Below, one piece after another: positions 9,092-17,364 of a DNA stretch of 64,000 bases. Within the stretch, counting starts at the first letter, position 1. Each line of letters starts with the position of its first letter. This DNA is from Roseiconus nitratireducens. Lineage in GTDB: Bacteria; Planctomycetota; Planctomycetia; Pirellulales; Pirellulaceae. Below the pieces are notes generated by a model. The model did no database searches. It saw only the letters and a list, made by a program, of their open reading frames with translations, and was not told where the DNA came from. The DNA is taken from the NCBI RefSeq assembly GCF_008629675.1, contig NZ_VWOX01000010.1, positions 62,001-126,000 on the forward strand, written 5' to 3'. The position numbers were made by a program, and so were the translations under genes.

Positions 9092-10228
9092 TCAGATGAA
9101 CATCGATTGGAACGTCAGCCAGCGGGCCGTCAGCAACGTCAAAATCAGGCAACACCACCAGGCGGCGCGTTGGGCGATGGGCAAATGGTGCAACCGATAC
9201 AGCAATCCGATCGAGGTCGCGGTAATACAGACCTTGAACAGGATCAGGTGGGACGGATTCGTGATGATCTGGTTCCCCAGCGGATTCAGCTCTCGCATCA
9301 TTCCGGTCTGGTGGGCGGTCAGCGTCCAGATCAAATCGATAGCCGAGAGCAATGCAATGATGCCCAGCGAACGCACCACATTGGTCTTCGTCAGCAAGGC
9401 CGCTTCGGGCGTTTGGTTGTGCAGGGACATGGGCGAACTGGAAAGCAAGTGACCGAACGCCAAAACCACGATCAAGATCGCGAAGGTGGTCAGGGGAAAC
9501 GCGATCCGGTCGCTCCAAATCAACGAAGCCGACTGGTGCTCGTTGGAGACTTCGGCGGCCATCTGAAGCTGGACCTGCTTTTCGGCGCGAGCCAAGAACT
9601 CCGCGGTGGGTTCGAATTCGTCGATCAGGTGCATCCAGGTTTCCCGATCCGCCTCGCGGACCAATTCCGGCGGGCAGATGGCGTCGGCAATGCGTCGGCT
9701 GGAAGGCTGGCAAAGCACTTGCAACAGGGAGTGGTCGCCCACCGACGGGTCAAGGATCAACGGAGGACTGCCGCTGCGCAGAATGACGGTGCCGCCGTGT
9801 TGAATATTTGCCAAATCGCGAGAAAACATCATCATCGGCGAACGTTCGGGAAACCGTGACATCCGGGGCCCACGCCACATCGGCCGTCTTCGAAACTCCG
9901 AGTGTTCGGCCATCCCGGTCAATCGGACTTCGTAGTCCGACAGGTCAAGCTGTTCGGCGGTGATCTCCACATCGTTGACTCGGACCAGGTCGCGATCACG
10001 TTCAATCGTGTACGGCGGAGCGACGTACACGCCGTCGATGAAGAAGTAACCGCTGTAGGAAACCGCCGCTTCGCTCGGTGTGGGTTTTCCCAGCAACACC
10101 ATCGACATCGGGCGTGATTGCTGGGCATCAGCGGTGCCCATCATCAGGCCGCAAAACACCACCAATCCAGAAAACGCTTTTGAAAGTTGGAGCACCGTTG
10201 GAAAGCCGAGAGAGGTCCTGGGGGGCAT
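9092..10228 (-). CDS. Exported membrane protein with C-terminal DUF5658-like domain
   Basis: A 378-residue protein of unknown role. It opens with a signal peptide or first membrane segment (AFSGLVVFCGLMMGTADA, about 19-36). A soluble domain of roughly 210 residues follows, with a Met/Arg-rich stretch (RRRPMWRGPRMSRFPERSPM). The C-terminus has about four membrane helices from residue 245 onward, containing IDLIWTLTAHQTGMMRELNP, the D-x-x-x-T...E-x-N-P pattern seen in DUF5658-type proteins. GAGGA six bases before the ATG at 10228 supports the start. It stands alone, with 188 bases separating it from pyk upstream. The family link is by motif only. Confidence 0.75.
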   Translation of the reverse strand: MPPRTSLGFPTVLQLSKAFSGLVVFCGLMMGTADAQQSRPMSMVLLGKPTPSEAAVSYSGYFFIDGVYVAPPYTIERDRDLVRVNDVEITAEQLDLSDYEVRLTGMAEHSEFRRRPMWRGPRMSRFPERSPMMMFSRDLANIQHGGTVILRSGSPPLILDPSVGDHSLLQVLCQPSSRRIADAICPPELVREADRETWMHLIDEFEPTAEFLARAEKQVQLQMAAEVSNEHQSASLIWSDRIAFPLTTFAILIVVLAFGHLLSSSPMSLHNQTPEAALLTKTNVVRSLGIIALLSAIDLIWTLTAHQTGMMRELNPLGNQIITNPSHLILFKVCITATSIGLLYRLHHLPIAQRAAWWCCLILTLLTARWLTFQSMFI

Positions 10229-10416
10229 GGTTCATCCTCGAGGTCGTGGTCGCGATTCTGGGACAGTGACCGATGGCAAAGCGACCGAAGATGAAACCTG
10301 GAGCCCCGCGCGGAGTTTCGGTGGGACATTCTCCCGGGGGCCAGTTTTTTGGCAAAAAAGAAATTGCGGCGTCGAAAGGAACCGCCGGCGTCGGACGGTC
10401 GACGTGCGGGAGGATA

Positions 10417-11937
10417 TCACGCCGTTGTGGAGCACTCCGAAGCCGTTGCGGAGGCTTCGTGCGCGGGGACTCCCGCCACCTGACGCAATTGGAGCGTGTC
10501 GATGACCTGTTCGTTGGCCAAGGCGTTGGTGATCACCACCAGCCAGGTTCCCGCCCGGCACCATCCGCGACGGCTGAGGTACTCCAACGCGTCCAGGATC
10601 GTTGCCTCGGGGTCGTCGGAGAACTGCATCAGGAACGGCTCAACACCCCAGGGCAACATCAGCTGATGAAAGACGGATTCCACATCGGTGAACGCGTAGA
10701 TGGGGACGCCACGCGGGCGGAGGGCGCCAAGCACATAGGCGAGGAACCCGCTCCGCGTGAATACGACGATGCCGGATTCGCCCAGTTCTTGCGCGAGCAC
10801 GGCCGCCGAGCGAAGCATCTTGGCCTTCGGCTCCTTCAACCGAATGTTCTGGTTCAAATCGGCGCTGATCGAGGGTTCGGTGCTGCCGATGATCCGTTTG
10901 AGCACCTCGACGGATTCCAGCGGGTAATTGCCGGTGGTTGTTTCGCCCGACAGCATCACCGCATCCGCCTGCTCCCGGACGGCGTTGCAAACGTCAGAGA
11001 TTTCGGCTCGAGTCGGCATCGGCGAGTCGATCATCGACTCCAACAAGTGGGTAGCGATGATGACCGGTTTTCCTTCGGCCTGGCAGGCACGTACCAACTC
11101 GGTTTGGACCAGGGGCAAGCGGTCGTAGTCGATTTCGATCCCCAGGTCGCCGCGGGCAACCATGATCGCGTCGGCGGCGTGAATGATGGGCCGCATGTTG
11201 CGGACGCCCGCCTGGTCTTCGATTTTGGCAATGATTCTGGCCTGGCTGCCCAACTGGTCCAGCAATTCACGCAATTCGTCAACGTCGCTCGCCTGGCGAA
11301 CAAATGACAAGGCAACGAAATCGATTCCCGCGGCGACACCGGCCCGCAAATCTTTCTCGTCCTTGGCCGTCAGCGCCGGCAACCTGACCTGCACGCCGGG
11401 CAGGTTGATGTGGCGACGCGAACCCAACCGGCCGGGTGTGATCACTTGGCAGATGACGCGGTGGGAATCGGCTTCTAACACCCGCAGACGAATCAAACCG
11501 CTGTCGACCAAGACGGTATTGCCGACCTGGACATCTTCCGGCAAGCCGGGATAGTTGACCGAGACGCACCATCGCTTGCGACCCGACTCCGTTTCCGAGT
11601 CGATGGCCGGAACTCCGTCGACGTAGAATTCCAGCAAGTCGCCTTCATTCAGGTCGATCGGCGTCTCCACCGGACCGGTGCGGATCTCCGGCCCCTTCAC
11701 GTCCATCATCACCGCGACGTGGCGGCCGACCTGCTGGGAGACATCGCGGATTCGCCCCACCGTTTCCCGGACCCACTCGGGCGTGGCATGAGCCATGTTC
11801 AATCGCATCAGGTCGACGCCCAGGCGAATCAGTTCCGCCAAGCGTTCGGGAGACTCGGTCGCCGGACCTAGCGTGGCGACGATTTTCGTGTGACGATAAG
11901 TGGACGCGGAGTTTTCGCCGGAAATGATTTCGGTCAT
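10417..11937 (-). CDS. pyk: Pyruvate kinase, divergent
   Basis: Converts phosphoenolpyruvate and ADP to pyruvate and ATP in the last step of glycolysis. It has 506 residues; many bacterial enzymes have about 470-480. Recognisable elements are KIVATLGPATESPERL, the metal/phosphate strand MMDVKGPEIRTG, VARGDLGIEI, and PVIIATHLLESMIDSPMPTR followed by AVMLSGETTTGNYP; a C-terminal domain then follows. Usual motifs are altered: the normal NFSHG reads NMAHA, ATQMLESM reads ATHLLESM and GETAxG reads GETTTG. The ATG at 11937 fits the family N-terminus; an in-frame upstream extension of 20 codons has no family support. It is divergent from modA across 386 bases. Confidence 0.9.
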   Translation of the reverse strand: MTEIISGENSASTYRHTKIVATLGPATESPERLAELIRLGVDLMRLNMAHATPEWVRETVGRIRDVSQQVGRHVAVMMDVKGPEIRTGPVETPIDLNEGDLLEFYVDGVPAIDSETESGRKRWCVSVNYPGLPEDVQVGNTVLVDSGLIRLRVLEADSHRVICQVITPGRLGSRRHINLPGVQVRLPALTAKDEKDLRAGVAAGIDFVALSFVRQASDVDELRELLDQLGSQARIIAKIEDQAGVRNMRPIIHAADAIMVARGDLGIEIDYDRLPLVQTELVRACQAEGKPVIIATHLLESMIDSPMPTRAEISDVCNAVREQADAVMLSGETTTGNYPLESVEVLKRIIGSTEPSISADLNQNIRLKEPKAKMLRSAAVLAQELGESGIVVFTRSGFLAYVLGALRPRGVPIYAFTDVESVFHQLMLPWGVEPFLMQFSDDPEATILDALEYLSRRGWCRAGTWLVVITNALANEQVIDTLQLRQVAGVPAHEASATASECSTTA

Positions 11938-12323
11938 TGGGACCCGCCTGATGGGTGAAAGATTATGGCTGCGGTGGGCATCATGGGTGCGAGCCAACGT
12001 CCTGTCGATTGTGCCCCCGCTCCAACGGATTCACGTCCAGAGAATTCAGGAATCGCCGAGCAGGCAGTGCCCAGAAAACGGGAAAGGCTGACCAACAAAT
12101 GCGCAATCTCACCAGTTCCGCAGCGTCGGGTCGCCGGATCGTCGACGTCCACCTTCTCCCAATGGGCTGCAGCATTCAACGGGAAAGTCGGTGTCTGACC
12201 GGGGCCGCGCGACGGCCAACGTGGGTCGGATCGCAAATTCCTTCGAGCTCGAATGCAGCCTCCGTACCAAACGCATCTGAACGGCCAAGATTGCCGTCCT
12301 TGGCGGCTCCAATTGGTAAGGGC
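11938..12323. other. Divergent intergenic region pyk / modA
   Basis: 386 bases between two outward-facing genes, so it should hold both promoters. I found no clear -35/-10 pair and no inverted repeat that I would call a molybdate-regulator site. The modA frame stays open through it, but the translation has no family features before the lipoprotein signal. Confidence 0.5.
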
Positions 12324-13145
12324 ATGCATCGATTCTGCACGGTGTTGCTGGCGATTCTGTGTTTGCTGTCCAACGGATGCGACCGTTCGCTCCATACCAC
12401 GGCCCCCGCCCCCACCACGGCCCCCTTGAACTTGGCTGTTTCGGCCAATCTGCAACTCGCCATGCAAGACATGGAGGCCCGTTTCGAACGACAGTGTCCC
12501 GACATCGACTTGCGGATCACCTACGGAGCATCGGGAAGTTTCTTCGCGCAATGTTGCCAGGGGGCTCCCTTCGACGTCTTCGTTTCCGCCGATACCCGTT
12601 ACCCGCGCGAACTGGTTCGACGGAGACTTGCTTCGGAGACGTCCTTTGTCGTGTATGCCCAGGGGCGATTGATGCTTTGGACACCGCCCGTTGAGTCTGG
12701 TCGCGTCGGTGAACATGCGGCCGGCGATCGTGGGTTGGAGCGATTGGTCGGGGACGCATTCGGCCGGATTGCTATCGCCAATCCGCGGCTGGCCCCCTAC
12801 GGTCGCGCCGCGGAAGAAGCTTTGAAGGCCGCCGGCGTCCATCCGCAGGTGAAGGATAAACTGGTGATTGGAGAAAGCGTCACGCAGGCGGCGCACTTCG
12901 CCGCGACGGGATCGGCCGACGCCGCCTTGATCGCTCGTTCGCTGTTGGAAACCCCAGCGCTTGCCAGGGGAAACCATTGGCAAGTTCCCGAAAGTCTGCA
13001 CGCACCGATTCTGCAAGCCGCGGTCGTCTTGGACCGTTGCCGTTGTCGACCGGCTGCAGCCAGGTTTTGCGATTTTTTGACCGGCACGGTGGGGCAATCC
13101 ATTCTGATGCGACACGGCTATTCCCTACCAAATGATGCTTCGTGA
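12324..13145 (+). CDS. modA: Molybdate ABC transporter substrate-binding lipoprotein
   Basis: A 273-residue binding protein that captures molybdate or tungstate outside the membrane for ModBC. The N-terminus MHRFCTVLLAILCLLSNGCD is a lipoprotein signal with lipobox LSNGC, so the mature protein is lipid-anchored. Family features follow: LNLAVSANLQLAMQDMEARF, ITYGASGSFFAQCCQGAPFD and VFVSADTRYPREL match the ModA/Sbp fold, where serines and backbone amides bind the oxyanion. The ATG at 12324 is chosen because it starts this signal; the open frame extends 123 codons upstream without support. The stop overlaps the modB start by four bases (GTGA), indicating translational coupling. Confidence 0.92.
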   Translation: MHRFCTVLLAILCLLSNGCDRSLHTTAPAPTTAPLNLAVSANLQLAMQDMEARFERQCPDIDLRITYGASGSFFAQCCQGAPFDVFVSADTRYPRELVRRRLASETSFVVYAQGRLMLWTPPVESGRVGEHAAGDRGLERLVGDAFGRIAIANPRLAPYGRAAEEALKAAGVHPQVKDKLVIGESVTQAAHFAATGSADAALIARSLLETPALARGNHWQVPESLHAPILQAAVVLDRCRCRPAAARFCDFLTGTVGQSILMRHGYSLPNDAS

Positions 13146-13804
13146 GCAGTGCGGCTTTCTGGTTGACAGGTCGATTGGCGGTTGCGACCACCGTCATCTT
13201 GTTCGTCGTCGGGCTGCCGCTGGCGTATTGGTTGGCCACGACGCGGCGACGCTTTCGCGGTCTGGTTGAAGCTGTGGTGACACTGCCTCTGGTCCTTCCA
13301 CCCACAGTGCTCGGGTTCTACCTGCTGCTGTGGACCGGGCCGGACAGTTGGATCGGGTCGGTTTACGGACGAGTCACGGGGCAAACCTTGCCGTTCACGT
13401 TTGCCGGAATCCTGCTGGGGAGTGTGCTGTTCAATCTGCCGTTCGCGGTCCGTCCGTTCGCCTCCGCGATGCAAGCGGTCGATCGAACGCTGATGGAGGC
13501 GTCTTGGTGTTTGGGACAATCCCGATGGAAGACGTTCTGGCGCGTGGTCTTTCCGTTGGCCTGGCCGGGCATCCTGACGGGCTTGGTCCTGACATTCGCG
13601 CACACCGTTGGTGAGTTCGGTGTCGTGCTGATGGTTGGAGGCAACATCCCGGGTGTGACTCGGACGCTGTCGGTGGCGATCTACGATGACGTGCAGGCGT
13701 TGGACTACGCCTCCGCGGGAAGAACCTCGGTCTGGCTGGTTGTCGGATGTTTCGCGCTGCTAGCCCTGGTGCAGTGGATCTCGGGACGGAGGACGAAACG
13801 GTGA
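13142..13804 (+). CDS. modB: Molybdate ABC transporter permease
   Basis: A 220-residue inner-membrane permease with about five helices, the usual size for ModB. It has VVTLPLVLPPTVLGFYLLL, typical of the family, and the coupling loop EASWCLGQSRWKTFWRVVFP (EAA motif) that contacts the ATPase. It ends with HTVGEFGVVLMVGGNIPG, another ModB hallmark. Translation starts at GTG within the modA stop and ends within the modC start, so the three cistrons form one coupled operon. The assignment is firm from motifs and context. Confidence 0.93.
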   Translation: MSSAAFWLTGRLAVATTVILFVVGLPLAYWLATTRRRFRGLVEAVVTLPLVLPPTVLGFYLLLWTGPDSWIGSVYGRVTGQTLPFTFAGILLGSVLFNLPFAVRPFASAMQAVDRTLMEASWCLGQSRWKTFWRVVFPLAWPGILTGLVLTFAHTVGEFGVVLMVGGNIPGVTRTLSVAIYDDVQALDYASAGRTSVWLVVGCFALLALVQWISGRRTKR

Positions 13805-14919
13805 GCGACCTGCTCGTTGCCGACTTCCAGAAACGGTTTCAAGGAGTCCCGCCGATCCATGCGGAACTGTCATTGCCATGCAATTCATTTGGCATCACGG
13901 TTCTTTTTGGCCCCTCGGGGTGTGGCAAAAGCACCGTGCTGAGATGCCTGGCAGGGCTGGAGCGGCCGGAATCGGGCCGCATCCTGTTTGCTGACCAGCC
14001 TTGGTTGGATACGCAGCGTGGCATCTGTCTTCGGCCGCAACAACGCGACATCGGTTTCTGTTTTCAACAGGACGCTCTGTTCCCGCACTTGAATGTTCGC
14101 AAAAACGTGGGCTTCGGAGTGACCTCTTCCATGCCGGAGCGACGCGAAGTGGTCGATCGGGCGTTGGAGCAGTTTGCGTTGGCTGATGTGGGAGATCGTT
14201 TGCCGCATCAGCTTTCCGGTGGCCAGCAGCAGCGTGTGGCCTTGGCCCGGGCTCTGGTGCGCCGTCCCCGTCTGTTGCTGTTGGACGAACCGCTGTCCGC
14301 CTTGGACGCGAACCTGAGGGACCGGCTGCGTCCGGCCCTGCGAAGAATGTTGGCGGGATTTGGCATCCCGGTCGTGATGGTGACTCATGACCGAGTCGAG
14401 GCCATGTCGCTGGCCGATGAGATCGTGGTGATGCGCGGCGGGCGGATCGAACAACGCGGTTCGGTGGACGAAGTTTTCACGCGGCCTCGGGATCGAACGG
14501 TTGCCCAGATCGTCGGTATCGAAACCATTGAAACGGGAGTGATCCGCGAACTCGCCAACGGGATCGCCACGGTCGAGGTGCACGGGGTGTGTCTGCAGGC
14601 GGTTTCGCCGCGTGAGTCAACCAGGATGGTTCATGTGTGCATCAAGGGAGAAGACGTCACCCTGCAGCGCGGCCGCGACGGGTCAGGAGAGTCCGCGGGC
14701 GCCGTCAGCAGCCGCAACCGGTTGTCAGGCACCGTGACGGCGGTCACTCCGGAAGGCCCGCTGGTTCGGGTAGCGCTCGATTGTGGAATCCGACTGACGT
14801 CCTTGGTGACTCGTCCGGCTTGCGAAGAACTCGCTTTGCAGGTTGGCGACCCAGTAACCGCTTGGATCAAGGCGTCGGCAATCCACCTGATTCCGCTGCC
14901 GGATTCCTCGGTCGACTGA
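13801..14919 (+). CDS. modC: Molybdate ABC transporter ATPase
   Basis: A 372-residue ATPase that powers ModB. Walker A is GPSGCGKST, the signature is LSGGQQQRVALARAL, Walker B is LLLLDEPLSALD and the switch is VTHDRVEA. The C-terminal part (SGTVTAVTPEGPLVRVALDC to the end) is a MOBE/TOBE oxyanion-binding domain, as in ModC enzymes that sense molybdate. The GTG at 13801 overlaps the modB stop by four bases and is preferred to an upstream frame extension inside modB. No molybdopterin-synthesis genes are in the window, so the molybdoenzymes served must be encoded elsewhere. Confidence 0.93.
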   Translation: MSDLLVADFQKRFQGVPPIHAELSLPCNSFGITVLFGPSGCGKSTVLRCLAGLERPESGRILFADQPWLDTQRGICLRPQQRDIGFCFQQDALFPHLNVRKNVGFGVTSSMPERREVVDRALEQFALADVGDRLPHQLSGGQQQRVALARALVRRPRLLLLDEPLSALDANLRDRLRPALRRMLAGFGIPVVMVTHDRVEAMSLADEIVVMRGGRIEQRGSVDEVFTRPRDRTVAQIVGIETIETGVIRELANGIATVEVHGVCLQAVSPRESTRMVHVCIKGEDVTLQRGRDGSGESAGAVSSRNRLSGTVTAVTPEGPLVRVALDCGIRLTSLVTRPACEELALQVGDPVTAWIKASAIHLIPLPDSSVD

Positions 14920-14992
14920 CCAGAGCGATTTTAGTGGACTGATAACAGAACCCGACCACCGAAGCGGGCTGGTCGACGGTCGCCACACGGCC

Positions 14993-15433
14993 CTACGCGT
15001 TCAGCTCGTCAATCTGCTCATTCAACGTCAGCAGATCGTAGATGAAGCCGATCCCGAACAAGCCTCCGGTCAGCAAGAATAAGACGCCGGTGAAGACCTT
15101 GCCCATGTACAGTCGGTGGGCACCGAACAATCCCAAAAAGGTGTGGAGCCCCCAGGCGATGTTGTAGTCGATCGGTCCGATGCGGTACCGCCGCGAAGCC
15201 TCCTCGGCCATCGACGGAATCAGGAACAGGTCGACAATCCATCCGATCAGCAGCAACCCGCCGGTGAAGAACCAGATGGCACCACTGATGGGACGTCCCA
15301 GGTAAAACCGGTGGGCGCCAAAGATGCCCAGGATCCAATACAGGTACGCAATCACCGCCGGGTGCGTGGGAGCGGCTTCGTAGTAATCGTATTGGTGCTG
15401 GGTGGACGTGGGCGAATAGGCGGTCGACGTCAT
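14993..15433 (-). CDS. Membrane protein with two TM2 domains
   Basis: A 146-residue protein carrying two copies of the TM2 domain. The first is AYLYWILGIFGAHRFYLGR followed by a glycine-rich helix and IDLFLIP-type end (about 28-75). The second is LHTFLGLFGAHRLYMGK followed by LLTGGLFGIGFIYDLLTL (about 95-140). Each copy has two membrane helices joined by the G-x-H-R/F-Y-x-G turn. The first 25 residues are polar and tyrosine-rich. The molecular role of TM2 proteins is generally unclear; no partner is adjacent. It converges with modC across 73 bases. The start lacks a ribosome site but gives a compact TM2 architecture. Confidence 0.85.
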   Translation of the reverse strand: MTSTAYSPTSTQHQYDYYEAAPTHPAVIAYLYWILGIFGAHRFYLGRPISGAIWFFTGGLLLIGWIVDLFLIPSMAEEASRRYRIGPIDYNIAWGLHTFLGLFGAHRLYMGKVFTGVLFLLTGGLFGIGFIYDLLTLNEQIDELNA

Positions 15434-15525
15434 GGTGAATCAGTTGATTCGAGAAACATGAATATGGAAGGGAAAGGAGATCCCGGATGGAGCTCCCGAC
15501 AAAATCGGCAGCCTTCGGCACTCCG

Positions 15526-15541
15526 TCACTGTCTAGTCGCA
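15526..15541. repeat. Single copy of the 16-base repeat
   Basis: One 16-mer matching the tandem array at 8988-9051 (GTCACTGTCTAGTCGC), 57 bases before repeat block 2. Confidence 0.45.
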
Positions 15542-15597
15542 AAACCGATGCCAAGCTTGGCGGCAGAAATTGAGTTTTCGGGCAAAAAATGCACTTC

Positions 15598-16212
15598 CTC
15601 GTTCCCAGGCTCCGGCCTGGGAACGCCCTGTCCTGCTGGCTCTCGCCAGCTGTTTGCTCGGCGGGTGATGTTGGGCCGAACCGGTGCGGGGCGGCAGGCG
15701 CGAGCCTGCATTGCAGTGGGTTCCAAGGTGGGAGCCTTGGAATCAGGGGGGCGCGGTAGGAGTCCTACCTCGTTCCCAGGCTCCGGCCTGGGAACGCCCT
15801 GTCTTGCTGGCTCCTGCCAGCTGTTTGCTTGGCGGGTGACGTTTGGCCGAAACGGTGCGGGGCGGCAGGCGGGAGCCTGCATTGCAGTGGGTTCCAAGGC
15901 GGGAGCCTTGGAACCAGGGGGTCGCGGTAGAAGTCCTACCTCGTTCCCAGGCTCCGTCCTGGGAACGCCCTGTCCTGCTGGCTCTCGCCAGCTGTTTGCT
16001 TGGCGGGTGATGTTTGGCCGAAACGGTGCGGGGCGGCAAGCGCGAGCCTGCTTTGCAGTGGGTTCCAAGGCGGGAGCCTTGGAACCAGGGGGGCGCGGTA
16101 GGAGTCCTACCTCGTTCCCAGGCTCCGTCCTGGGAACGCCCTGTCCTGCTGGCTCTCGCCAGCTGTTTGCGCGGCGGGTGATGTTTGGCCGAAACGGTGC
16201 GGGGCGGCAGGG
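15598..16212. repeat. Composite hairpin repeat block 2 (three full units and a truncated one)
   Basis: Units start at 15598, 15768, 15940 and 16111, a period of 170-172 bases. The four-hairpin plan matches block 1, but the linker is a different short palindrome, GTAGGAGTCCTAC. Within a unit the loops of hp2 and hp3 change together: TCTC with GCGA in units 1 and 3, TCCT with GGGA in unit 2. Unit 4 stops inside hp3 and is followed by unrelated sequence leading to the GT2 gene. Long frames across the block on both strands are repeat translations. Confidence 0.9.
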
Positions 16213-16347
16213 TTCGGGGGCGGATCGCTCGAGTTGCCTGTCGTCAACCGTGGCGCAGGCCTTCGCCCGTGCAGCCAATTGCCTGTTTCTGCTAGGATAC
16301 GCCGCTTGAATTTCTCCCCCCCTTGCCCCCATGACCAGCGAGCACCG

Positions 16348-17364
16348 ATGAGCGAACAGGCGGGATCCGCGACCTTTGTGATCCCCACGATGGACGAGCA
16401 GGAGACCGTTGCCGCGCTGGTGGAACAAATTGATGAGGTCTGTGGAAGCATCGGTCTGCGGCACGACATCGTGTTCATCGATGACGGTTCAACCGACCAG
16501 ACCTGGAATCGGATCGAGTCCCTGGCAAACCAGAATCCGCATGTGAGCGGGATTCGATTTCGCCGCAATTTTGGCAAAGCCGCGGCGTTGTCCGCGGGCT
16601 TTGCCGAAGCCACCGGGGACGTGGTGTTCACGATGGACGCCGATCTGCAAGACGATCCGGTGGAAATCCCCAAGTTCCTGGCGAAGCTGGACGAAGGGTT
16701 CGACGTGGTCAGTGGCTGGAAACAAAAACGCAAAGACGCGTTGGACAAGACGCTGCCCAGCAAGGTGTTCAACCGGTTGGTCAGCGCGATGACGGGCGTG
16801 CATCTGAACGATCACAATTGCGGATTCAAGGCGTACCGGTCCGAGGTCACGCGGGACGTCACGCTTTACGGTGAGCGTCATCGTTTCGTGCCGGTCCTGG
16901 CTGCCGCTCGGGGCTGGCGGATCGCCGAAGTGCCGGTGGTGCATCACGCTCGCGAATTCGGCCAGTCCAAGTACGGGGTGTCGCGTCTGGCCAAAGGATT
17001 TCTGGACCTGCTGTCGATCTTTTTCCTGACCACCTTCGGGGCGCGCCCGTTCCATTTCGTGGGCGCGATCGGACTGTTGTTTTTCGTCAGCGGCGGCGTC
17101 GGCATGATCTATCTGTCCGTCATGTGGATCCTGTCGCGGGCCGTCGATTCATTGGAAGTCGTTCACCTGCACAGTTCGGCCTTGTTCTACTACTGCATCA
17201 CGGCCCTGTTGTTGGGAGCCCAAATGTTTCTGGCGGGTTTGCTCGCCGAGCTGATCGTGTCGTTGTCCAATCAAGTCAAACAACCCTACAGCATCGCTGA
17301 GAGGACGGGCGGTGGCCCGCCGGCACCGAGCAGGCCGAGGTCGGCAGAGGAGTCGGAGGCATGA
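16348..17364 (+). CDS. GT2 glycosyltransferase, polyprenyl-phosphate sugar type
   Basis: A 338-residue enzyme predicted to move a sugar from a nucleotide donor to a polyprenyl phosphate on the cytoplasmic face. The GT-A domain (about 8-235) has FVIPTMDEQETV, VFIDDGSTDQTW, the metal motif MDADLQDDP and NCGFKAYRSEV, typical of DPM1/GtrB/ArnC-like enzymes. Two C-terminal membrane segments (FHFVGAIGLLFFVSGGVGM and FYYCITALLLGAQMFLAGL) anchor it. The ATG at 16348 starts directly before the GT-A fold. A six-codon reading frame beginning at 16331 ends in a TGA overlapping this ATG, so re-initiation is possible. It overlaps the next gene by ATGA, suggesting the two enzymes work in sequence. Confidence 0.88.
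   Translation: MSEQAGSATFVIPTMDEQETVAALVEQIDEVCGSIGLRHDIVFIDDGSTDQTWNRIESLANQNPHVSGIRFRRNFGKAAALSAGFAEATGDVVFTMDADLQDDPVEIPKFLAKLDEGFDVVSGWKQKRKDALDKTLPSKVFNRLVSAMTGVHLNDHNCGFKAYRSEVTRDVTLYGERHRFVPVLAAARGWRIAEVPVVHHAREFGQSKYGVSRLAKGFLDLLSIFFLTTFGARPFHFVGAIGLLFFVSGGVGMIYLSVMWILSRAVDSLEVVHLHSSALFYYCITALLLGAQMFLAGLLAELIVSLSNQVKQPYSIAERTGGGPPAPSRPRSAEESEA

Noticed and set aside
11934..13115. A 393-codon minus-strand frame opposite modA
   Set aside because: modA on the plus strand has lipoprotein signal and family motifs; the antisense product is Arg/Gly/Ser-rich without any fold.
15116..16309. A 397-codon plus-strand frame and a 312-codon minus-strand frame across repeat block 2
   Set aside because: Both are translations of tandem hairpin units, giving repeated low-complexity peptides with no start signals; the left part is antisense to the TM2 gene.
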